In this document: positions 1 to 12,000 of the stretch, in pieces
Layout: each line of letters starts with the position of its first letter
Numbering within the stretch: position 1 is the first letter of the stretch
Assembly (NCBI GenBank): GCA_016859345.1
Contig: CM029124.1
Location: 14,139,480 to 14,203,479 of the forward strand
From: Istiophorus platypterus
Lineage: Eukaryota; Chordata; Actinopteri; Istiophoriformes; Istiophoridae
Direction: 5' to 3'
Length of the DNA: 64,000 nucleotides
Program-made: the position numbers and the translations under genes
Notes under the pieces: model-generated
Seen by the model: only the letters and a program-made list of their open reading frames with translations
What the model was told of the DNA's origin: nothing
Database searches by the model: none

Positions 1-3000
1 CCTCCTTTTCGCTTCTTCCCATCATCAGCTAAATCACGCTCAGACTGATAACGCAAATCTGTGCAGAGCACAGTAAGGAGATAAGGAAATAAGTTTATTG
101 TTATGTATTTAATCTTTGATAACAACAAATTTAACTATTTTTTCTGAAATCTAGTCATTGTTAGGGACAGAAGGGCTGATGCCACTTTACGTTCACTGAT
201 GGAAACTGCCAACAAATCTGACCATGATATTACGCAATTTAAAATTTCTGTGCCACATGGCCAAGACTCCATCACCTTGACTCTTCTCAAACGCTTTCAC
301 ATGACAAGTGATATTATCCATCATAGCGTGTCCCTTCGTGTGCATTCAGACAAGAGGTACTGATCACTTAGCAGGTTTCTTATTGTATGTGTGGCAGTGA
401 TTAATTCTCCTAATAATGGCCAGGCAGGGCCTCCTCCTCCACCAAGTGTGGGACGCTGTGTCTGGGGGTAGGGAGTCTGATTTGATTAGTATAAATTGTG
501 AGGGGCCTGCGGGTATGATGGGGCCCCATATGGTTTTTAGGTGCTGTGTCCCATAGGGCCTTCAGAGGGGCCAACACAGAGAGACAGCCAGGTGCACACA
601 CTTACTGTGAAATGAGGGGAGACAATAGGATTAGCCACACATTATCACAATGCAGTTAGCATTAGCTCCAACCAGCGCTGAAAGCAGCATGTGGGTCCAC
701 TTCGGCGCTGGATAAAACACACAGTCATACTGCTGAAAAAAAGGGCTGGGTCTTCTATTCCCCATCAATCAGCTCTGATAATGAAGTGTTCAACTGTGTC
801 TTTTTAATAATGATTAAAATATGTGATTAAAATGATCAATCAAGTAAAGCCTGGAGTGCCTGCGTTGCTACCATGTCATGTCCCAGGAGAGAAATGTGCT
901 GATGTGTATTATGCCTCTCACACGGGGCTTAATGTATCTACCTATCTATCTCTCTCTTCTCTCTCCCTCTCTGTAGGTAAAGGCTAAGATATGTGTAGTG
1001 ATGGTGAGTGGTCTCAGAGTGGCTGAGGGGGTGCTGCTGTTTGGGAAGGAGAGTCTGCTCTTGTGTGAGGGATTCACTCTCAGTCCCACTGGAGATGTTT
1101 GTTGCAGGAAACACCATGCCAGCAGGTACACCTGTGTGTGCACCATACAGTTGTCTGCGGTTATAGAATGATATATAAGCATAGCCACTCGTTTGGGTTA
1201 ATTTGTAATCCATCCGTCATCATTCTCTATGTCTCGTTCTTTTTTTGCCAGTGTGAGAGATTCATTCATCTCTACCCTGCTGAGTAAAGAGCCGCCATCA
1301 GCGAGCTGCAGACGCTGGCTCTATGAGAATATCAAGGAGGCCCGCTTCATGCGTTTTCTCTTAGAGGTCAGACATCCATATGCTCCCAGAGGTGCCTTGA
1401 ATTAACATGCATCTTACCGTGTCCATACAGAATGTAGTTTGAATTCATTTACATTAGATAGTGAAATTTGTCTCTGAGCACAAGTAGAAATCACAGTTTA
1501 TATATTTTACTGGCTCTTGGAATTGTTTTCCATTAATCAAGATTCAGTCAAGATGCTCGTTAGTTCTGGGTTTAAAAGGGATCTGATAGATAAAAAAAAA
1601 AAAAAATCCTCTACACATAAATGTCATAGTGTCTGAGTAACTAAATAGCCACTGTGTCCATCAGGACAATGCTATCGAGGTCTTTATGAAAAATGGTCAC
1701 TCAGCCTTCCTGGTATTCCTGAATAAGGACCATGTCTCTGCATATAAAAGGTACCACATTTATATAAATTGGATCTTAATTTTTTTTTTTTTTTTTTCAA
1801 GGACACTTGATTCAGATTTTTTATTCTTTCCTCTCTCTTTCCCCTTGCAGATTGAGTACAGTGGTGCCGGCATTAAAGGGCAGAGGGGTTGCTGACGTCA
1901 TTGCTAATGCCAGGTAAATGTCATCTGTTAGTATTTCATTTAAATTTTATTTGATCTCTTTTAAATGGAAAATAACATCAAAATAATTGTGTGACACATA
2001 GCTAGATATTATGTACATAAAATTAAAATTTGTTTTGTTGCCAAAAAATTGCATACATTCCATTTGCATTGTAGTTTGATGATGTCAGCAGCTCATTTGT
2101 CATCTGACTCTGATGTTACACCTTTCTTATTCTCCACACATCCTGATTGACTGCAGCCACTGAGTTTGGCACTATCAGTCCTGTATACTTCCTTATCCTT
2201 TTCTCCTTAAACATGTCGGCACCTCCTCCTCTGTCTCCCCCTCCTCCTCTCGTAAGCCTCTCCCTCTGCTCTTTACATCTTTTAAGGCATGACCTACACA
2301 GTCTGCTCTGATGTACCAGGTACACATCTTCCTCTGGTTCTGATTTTGCTTTACCCTCACAATCTCCCTGAACATACGATAGAGGATTTCGTTTCATGTT
2401 CACCTTAGTGAGGTTTCGTAGGACATTCAGACACTCTGGTAAGTTGATGAAGAGGTTATCAAACAGGCCCAACTCTTGAAGACTGTCTAGAGCCACCATA
2501 GTAGGAGGCAGGGTGTGTAGCTGGTTCATCCCCAGATTGAGACTCTTCAGACTGGTGAGAAAGCCCAGTGCGGAGGGTAAACCTGCAGAGGTAAGGCGGT
2601 TGTTAGAGAGGTTGAGGTGGGTTAGTCCCACCAGGTTGCTGATGGACTCTGGCAGAGACTCAAGCTTGTTGCTGTGTAGATCTAGCCATCTGAGTGAGGA
2701 GAAGTTCCCGATGTTATCTGGAAGATTCTGTATTAGGTTGCGGCTGAGGTCCAACTCATCCACGTTTGTCAGCTTGAGGAGACACTTTGGGAAGATAGTT
2801 ATACCCATATTGCTAAGGGTGAGTCTGCGCCGTCCATCTGGTGTCATCCATATCGCCTTTTTGGCGATCTTGATGGTCACCTTTGTCCCTTTGGCTACCT
2901 TTCCTTTTGACATGGTACTGCAACACACAGTGAGTTACCGAACAGTTCAGTTTAAAAGTTCAGCTCAGTTTCACTTTGTTTACTGATTAACAAAAATTTA

Positions 3001-6000
3001 TCTAATCTACAACAGCAAACAGTTCTACAGGAAATAAATGTGTTGTGTATATTTTTAGGTTTAAGAGTGTGTGTGAAAGGCTGATTTATTCAGATACAAG
3101 GGCTTATGTATGGCCCAGGGCAGTAGTGAAAGCATGCTCTCTTGAGGAATGAGAGTCTGCTCTGTTCGTGTGTCTCTGTGAGTGCGCGTGCGTGTTGAAG
3201 TGCTATGTCTGCACTGGTGCGTGCTCACCCAGTGTTGCCCATGGGGGTATTTAAGAGCACAACTCTCTAATTAAGGCTAATGCTGGGGAACAATAGGAGA
3301 GAGGCGACACTGGATAATACAGCAAAAACAAATGAGTGCTGAGGCTCCCTCACCATTCAACTGATTGAGCTGTTTGGCTCTTTTCAGGCAACGAGAAATG
3401 TGTGTGTGTGTGTGTGTCTTTGTGTTTAGGCCATTCAAATGCAAGTGTGTTGACAGACATGGATGTACTGTACTAAAGTACATGTGCGTGTGCACAGAGA
3501 GTCAAATCAGGACTTTGATAAATGATAGTTAGGGAGTGTTGGGAGTGTGATGAGGGCTTCGCTCTAATCCCCTCCCTGTCTAAAAGAGCAAGGTTTTTGT
3601 CTGTTTGTGTCTGTGTTACACCCCAAGGCCCTCTCTCGCCTCATTCATCATCCTCAGGATGAGAGAGGTTATCCACTGCTGCTTGTTCCCATTATAACCT
3701 CCTATAGAAAACTATTGCATGAAATTATTGCCTGCAATTAGATAACACATACTGGACCAAACACAATGATTGATTCAGTGTAGTTTTACAAAATAATTTG
3801 GCCAGGATTTATTGGACAAGGGGAGGAGTTACTGGTCTTAGACACTGAAGACACTACAAGTAGCCCCTGGCTCTTTTAACCCACCTACTTCTCCATTTTT
3901 ATTTCAGGTGGTATGTTAATTCTTGTTTAAGATTCATATCTACATTTTCAACATAAATTAAAGTATGTACTCACCATATTTATCTTCTTTTTTTCTGATG
4001 TGGTGTTAATCAAGTGATGAGATCGTCTTCAGTAACATCCCAACAGCTTTAGTTCCTGTGAACGGCACATTCAGCTCAAAGCCTCTCGACCCTGTAGAAA
4101 AAACACTCCATAACTGTAGTTGTGATGTTACAGCACAGTAACAGACCACCTTAAAATTACATTTCTGATTTTGTCAGCAGGTTGAAGTTATGTTAATATT
4201 ACCTGGTGACCCTGTCTCACAAAATGTGGCAGTGAGATTAAGAGGAAAAGTCAGGAATGCACCGCTTTGTATATCTCTATTTCCCTAGCCTCCCTGCACC
4301 AAACAGGGAAAGTCAAGGTTCCTCTTGTTTAGTACTGTTTCTTAGCAACTGGGGTGCTTGGCGCCTAGACTTTATTGCCATGTTACTGGCCCACAGAGGG
4401 AAAAGAGATTTCAGAAGCAGTGGATCGCTTTGCCAATTGAACAAGTTTAAATAGGTGCTCTATGAGTAAAATACTTAATGAAATGTTCAGCAATATTGTC
4501 ATTTTGTATCGATGCTTTGTCCAGCTAAACACATGCTCGTGTAGATGCATTTGAGACAAGGTAGTTTGAATGAGTGGTTATTGTATTCAGCAATTTGTTA
4601 AAGAGCAACTTTTTAGTGTGTGCCCTTATAATATCTCTATCGCCTTACAATAGTTTTTGAACAAACACCAAGGGAAAAAGAGCTGGAGAGGACATTATTG
4701 TTTGATTCGGATATGACGTTGATTTTCCTTGGAAATCAACCAACTGTTCTGTGACAACTGTTCTTGTGAATTTTAAAAGAAGGTTATTGTTCCTGTTTGA
4801 CCTGTAATTATTAACTTTTGCATAACAAAGCCTTACTTGCTCTTTTGAATAGCTCGCTTTCCTGAGACTAGCCATGCAAGTTAGTGTTACTGAAAGTATA
4901 TTTCATCACAGCCTACAGATGACACCATGTGCTTAGGTCCTCCAGAGCGCTACTCACTATTTATGTGACATACAGTAGCATAAATCCCATAGTTGCTCTT
5001 ACAGCTGTGTACACACAGTTTTTGTTTCCTGAATCATTCACTCACCTTCACTCTGCTGCTTCTCAACTCTGCGGTGTTACATTTCAGCACTGGTTGCTGG
5101 GCAACCTCTGATGCTAATTCAAGGTATTTGTTTTTAATGTGTTTTAGAAAGACTCCTATGGTTGAAAAGACAGCCCTTGTTAAATGGCAGGTAATGGAAT
5201 AAACACAAGTCTTTATCTGTTTTGTCTGAGTTGTTTGTGCTTATAGATTCAGTTCTTATTCCTCTGATATCAGTAATGAATGACTGCCAAAATACTGAAT
5301 AGATAATACATTAAGAGTAATCCAGTCTAAATTTTGTTTATAATTCTAATCCTGTGTTTAGAGAGGTGTTTATATTATTCTTGTGTGCACTATAGAAAGG
5401 GGAGATTAGTAACTTTGAGTACTTGATGCATCTAAATACCATCGCTGGAAGGACATACAATGACCTAATGCAGTATCCAGTCTTCCCTTGGATCCTAGCT
5501 GACTACCAATCAGAGGTGGGAATTCACACAACATCTTGTTCTAAACAAAGGAGATAACCTTATATTGATTTTCAGGCACCATGATTAAAAAAGTCTTAGG
5601 GGTTTGGTTACACCAAGCCATTGTAAAATGTGTACAGTGTATGTTTTCTCCACGCCCTTATTCTACCCTATTTTATCCTCAATAGACTCTTGATCTGTCA
5701 AATCCTGCAACTTTCCGTGATCTGTCTAAGCCAATGGGAGCTCAGACAGAGAAAAGGAAACAGATGTTTATCAAAAGATACAAAGAAGTGGAGGACAGCG
5801 AGGCTGAAGGTAGCTCTTCAGCTTGTCACTTTTCATTCTTCTCTCCTTTCCTATTTACTGTACTTTTATCCAACATGCTGTCCTTTTAAAATGGTTCACT
5901 TTGTAGGAGATTTGTCAGCACAATGCCACTACTGTACCCACTACTCTTCAGCCATCATTGTGGCCTCCTTCCTTGTCAGGATAGAGCCGTTTTCACACAC

Positions 6001-9000
6001 CTTCCAGGCGCTGCAGGTGAGGCCTGTAATACCAGGAAATGCAAGAACATATCTAGACTAAACTCAAAGTTGGAAAACTGTGATTTTTATGTACTTAAAA
6101 AAGATAAGATTGTTATAGATAAAACTCTGAGACTCAATACATACAGCTGGTATGACTCAGGCTGGGAAAAAAATGGGCCTTGATGGTTGCCAAACAGACC
6201 CCCCCCCCCAAAAAAAAAAAAAAAAATCCACTTATTTAGATAAGAACAGCACTGGAATAAAATGGAAGAAATTTTATTTGTGCAAACTCATTTTATTGGT
6301 TCATACACTAACAATAAATATTGTACATCCACCACAAGCAGAAATGAAGTTGATAAACACTATATTCCTGTCCATAAACTCATATTCTAATGCAGCTACA
6401 TCATGGACAACATTTTATCAGCATGTCAAAAGGTCAAAAACAAAAGTGTAGGACAATAGAAATTAATACAGTAAGTTAACAGAATGATGACAGACAAGAT
6501 TAAGTGTTTCTGTACCTCTGACAGGCACAGCAAAAGATTTCCAAGCGCCATTGTGACTTTTTTTTTGCATGATTTCAAGGCTCAGCTTTTAAATTGAAGA
6601 TCTTGACTTGCACACATACAATTCTACATGCAAACACACATTACAGTTAATGATAAATGTAAAAAACATATACAGTTATAATGTAGATCACATTCTGAAT
6701 GTAATTCCTTTCTCTTCACTTAAGGCTTTGTTTCTGAGTCTGTCAGTGTATCAGTCTGTTCACTCTGTTCACTAACCCACTGGCCCTAATGCAAACCCTG
6801 TGTAACAGATACCCATTGACATTCATTACTTTGTCATTTTTTATTTTTGAACATAATCTTGCTGATAATATGACTCTAATATGAACTATTTTCAGCACTC
6901 CAGGTCCTGTTTCAAAGCTGCTTTTGGTATGAAAGCAGATTATAGGTAGATTTTGATATATATGCAAATAATTACAGAGAGCATCTAAAAGAAGCCAATG
7001 CAAATAGCCGCAGATGTTACCAATTTACAAAGCATCATCCAGTTGATTAGAATGAAAAGGCACGCATGTGGTAGGCAGAATAAAGCAATAAAGATGTTAG
7101 CCTTGTGAATTACAGTGCCTTTCTGTCTTCTGAAGCATATAACGGGTGTGTAGTAATATCCATAACTGCATTTACATCTCTAACTGAGTTTACCAGTATA
7201 TATACTATTTTCATTCATTGAGATAATTATTTTACTCTAAATTACATTCTCTCTCATGAGATTTCCATCACAGATTATGGGGTTTTACAGAAAGATGAAT
7301 AGCTTCCTTCAAATAGTGGCAAATATTTCCCTCTTACATAGTACGATGAAGAATATAAAATATGCTTGACTGTACTGAATCAGGCAAACTACTTTATTAA
7401 TATGCCTGTTTCAAAGAGCAATAGTGCGCAAGGGATCTGATAGTGTTGTGCTTTGTCTCCCCACAGGGAGGGTTTGACATCCCTGAGCGTATGTTCTACA
7501 GTGTAAAGAAGGAGTGGGAGTCGGCCTCCAGAGACAATATGGGGGACGTCAGAGAGCTGATCCCAGAGTTCTTCTACCTGTCTGACTTCCTGCTTAATTC
7601 CAACCACATCCAGCTGGGTCAGGCTCAAAAATCCTCCACTGTTTATCTAAATGAACGACTCAAAAAAATGAATTTCCTGTTACAATATTTGTCTTGTACA
7701 AAGTTTTATTAGATATGTGTTTAAAGAATTAGGCTAGTATTATTCTCTATTTTTTCTGTTGTCAATGAGACCAAAGCCGGCAATGCATTAGTCTTTGTCT
7801 CAGTACTTTCTAACTTCCTTACCCTGTCTTTGGCTCTAAGCCCTGAGCCAATAAAATCTACTGTATTTAGCAAATGCATGTGCTAGTTGAGCACACAAAT
7901 GACATACATAGGAAACAGGGAACCACTCATCAAAATGTTGCTCCATAGTGCCACTACTGGCGAAAAGGGTGTCTTTAAACTGCTTCAAAGAATGACACAA
8001 AGTGATGTGATTTGACCCAGAATGCCGTACGTAATGTATGCCCATATGTCTACAGGCTGTATGGAGGATGGTACTGCTCTGGGAGATGTGGAGTTGCCTC
8101 CATGGGCAAAAGGTGACCCCCAGGAATTCATTAGAATCCATCGAGAGGTCAGTGACCCCTGAACCTAACACTCCTGTCTGTTACAAATGGCCAGTCTGGC
8201 CTGTTACATACACGGACCTTTCCCATAAGACCTAATAATGTTTGTCAATACTAGCTGATGTATGTATACAGAAAAATGCACTTCTTTAGTATCTAAAACA
8301 AGTAGCCACTGTTACAGTGGCACTCTAATAATGTTGGTCATTGTCACTTTGTAAGCCCCAGTATAAGAGACAGATCTTATTTACAACAGCCACTGTCTTA
8401 TTCATTATTTCCTCTCAAGGCCATTTTCTCTCATTGGGTTTAGTGCAATTAAATTCTTTCAGTGCTGACTGATTTCTTATATAATGGAGCAGTTGTTCTT
8501 ATCAAGAAGATGCATAAAAAGGCAAAGAATTTTAGATGACCGACATCAAAGAAGAAAAAGAAGCCTATTTAACACTATGCAGGGCTGGCACAAGACTCTC
8601 TTTTTCTTGGTATTCTATCTCTTTTCTCAACTGTTCTTTCTCTTTCCTTTAGTGGGATTATTGTACAGCTTTTTTCTATCACTTGGTCCGATTTCTTTAC
8701 AGTATGACCCTCCCTTTTTCCAGTCCTGGGGCAACTATGATGGTTCTCACTTTATAATCTACCGAACTACTCATATTCTTTAGCATTCTCATAAAATAAG
8801 TTACTTTAGAAGATTGTTTTTTTTCTTTCATAGACAAATTAACTCGGGGAAAAAATATCCTTGTTTATGATTTTTGTTTTTTCAGTTTTCGGTTATTACA
8901 GGATGGGTTTATTAAGATTGGGCATTAGGATATGCCTGGTCATAATGTCCACTGTTCCTTATAAGCTCTTCAAAAACAATCTCTGGGTAATTCTACTGAA

Positions 9001-12000
9001 ATCATTCTTTAATTTTAACGTGAATATATGCTCATAACACAGCTGTGCAGCTTCCTGCTGTTTTAGACTTCTAAATTGACTTTTGGAAGAAATCATAGTG
9101 TACCTGTTTCAAAACTCTCACATTAACAGTTTGACTGATGGCCTTGGTCTCACTTTAATAACAGTGAGCACTGCACCCCACTGTATTGCTTCATTTTGCT
9201 GGTGCACAGTGTATCTATAGTAGTTTTGTAATGTTACTTGACTAAGCAGTCATAGTTTGATCCTGCTCTGTTCACTTCAGGCCTTGGAAAGTGACTATGT
9301 GAGTTCCCACCTCCACCTGTGGATCGACCTAATTTTTGGGTATCGGCAACAAGGTCCAGCTGCTGTAGAAAGTGTAAACACGTTCCACCCTTACTTCTAT
9401 GCCCAGAGAGGCCATCAGAATTCTAAGGACCCCCTCATAAGGAGCACAATTTTGGGATACGTCAGCAACTTTGGCCAGGTTCCGAAACAGGTAAAAAAGA
9501 ACAAGTGTGGGAGAATCAGAAGAAGTAAATGACATCCTGCATGTAGGTACATCTTATTGCTTTTAAAAATAATACATCTTTGTGAATCATCTGCTTCTTT
9601 TCCATAGCTCTTCACCAAACCTCATCCACCTCGTAGTGGCTCTAAGAAAGAAGTGTCATCACCACCCCATTCAACTCCATTTTTCTTTAAACTGGATAAA
9701 CTGAAGACCACTGTGCAGCCATTCAGAGGTACAGCTAAATTTAAAAGAGGAGCCCAGACAGCAAACAATCGATCTTAAACTGAAAGGAATTTTTCAACAT
9801 TTTGGAAAATTCTCTTTTTTTTCCTTCTTGACAAAAGTTAGATGAAAAGCTTGATACTGCTCTCATGTCTGGATTTTGTTATCTTTGGACAGAGCCAGGC
9901 CTGCTGCTTCCCCCTGTTTCCAATCTTTATGCTAAGATAAGCTACAGCCAGCAATCGATTGCCTAAGTTAATCTGCTGTCGGCTGTAGCTTCATATTTAG
10001 CATACTCTCAGCCAAAATGTCCCAACTATTGCTTTAAATCAAGGTATAAAATTAAAGTATCATAATATAACCTTATAAACCACAGATATTTCCAAACTGA
10101 ATCAACAAAGCTATTTTCTGCTGAGTAAACTAAATTCAATCAATTGTAATCATCTTCATTTGGCGCTATTGTGTATTGTTCCTCCTTTATTTTATTTCAC
10201 ACTGTTTGATGTCAATTATTATATACAAGATGTGCCCAGGTCTCAAGGGAATCATTCAAAGAGAGCGTGAATGTCCATAGATTAATTTACACTATGGAAG
10301 GGTAGAAGGAGCTATCTGTTAGAGCTACAATATGGAGATGACTCTTCTGCTGAGCCCTACTTAATAATCTGAATATCCCTACAGGCCCACTGAGGGAGAG
10401 GAGATGAATCTGCGAATGCTCAGGGAAAGATTCCTGCATATTACATTTCATATTAAATCTTAGTGTCTGATCTGATCAATAAGCAGATAGAGATGAATAG
10501 GAGGAAGGACGCTAAGACAAGTGCAGACACAAGTTCTTTCTGGGGATTTTAGAGGCAGAAGTGATGAAAGGATTTAATGATTTCTGCCTGTTACTGCATG
10601 TACAGGTCAATTACAGGCACAATTATAGCCTCTCTCTCACTGCCTCACCCACATATACACGCACGCGCACATGTACAATTTATACTATCCTTGACGCAGG
10701 TGCCCCCCTAGGACAGGCACTCAGTCAGCTTGTTGTGACCTGGGAATATCTGTTTTAATTGCCCAGTTTTCTGTGGTCACTTTAATGCATTCTTCACAAG
10801 TTTACTGAGCTGTCAAACTCTTTATTCGGATGCTTTTGAACAGCCATTACTGTTATTGGGCCAGGCAAATTTATTCAGGTGTACACAAGGCAGAATGGGG
10901 TCACTGTTTCTGTGTTTTTACACCGCGGATTCCCTTTTTTATGGGTGCATTACAAATTGAAAAAAAAAAAAGCACCCCTTACTTTCTTTCACAACTTTTT
11001 ACTCATGGTGTCCCTCTCTTAGTAACACTGTAAACCCCTCTGCAGAGCTGCCGAGAGGCCCAGTAGGACAAATACTGTGTCTGGAAAAAGAGGTTTCGGT
11101 CCTGGAGAAAAACCGACTCATCTTGTCACCTCTGTCGACCTGCTTCTTCAGCTGGGGTTTCCCTGACAACAGCTGTGCCTTTGGAAACTATGTCACAGGG
11201 AAGGTGAGCTTGTGGGGTTAAACATTAGATCAATTTAATATCCAGTTTCACGCAATCCTCCAGGTCTACCCAGTTGCATGAATCGAGTTGCAAATCATAT
11301 GCAGGGTCCACCATTAATCACCATGAAGCATAGACTTGTTTTTAAATGTGAGAATTGGATTGATACATTAATTACATTTTGACAGTATACAACTTTACTC
11401 CATTTTATCAGTAAGATAGTACTCAGTGTAAGTCTTACACACATTTATAGAAACTGATTTAACCCAATGTAATCGCATTAATATGAAACATCCCACGGCG
11501 TCTGGGTCAAGCTAAAAACACCATTAGCTAATTAGTAAATCCATAAACTCACTCCATTATATATACTTAATATAACCATACATGGTCCGTGTCAAGATTG
11601 TCTGCTTATGTGTGTCCATCTTTAGACCTTTGCTGTGTGTGAGAGTTTATGTGACTGGGGTGCGACTTTGTGCGCAGCCTGTCCCAACCCAACGACCATC
11701 ATCACTGCAGGAACCAGCACTGTGGTGTGCGTGTGGGATGTAGCAGTCAATAAGGACAAACTCACTCACATGAAGCTAAGACAGGTTTGTTTGTTTGTGC
11801 GATTGTATGCTTTCAGAGATTTACAAGTAACATCTGGAGTGTACTGGCACATACATGTATACACACTCAGACTAACACTGGCACAATTTTTTGTCGTAGC
11901 CGTTATATGGTCACATAGATTCAGTGACGTGTCTGGCGGTGTCGGAGGTCCACAGCATGATAGTAAGTGGGTCCTGTGACCTGACCTGTATTCTGTGGGA

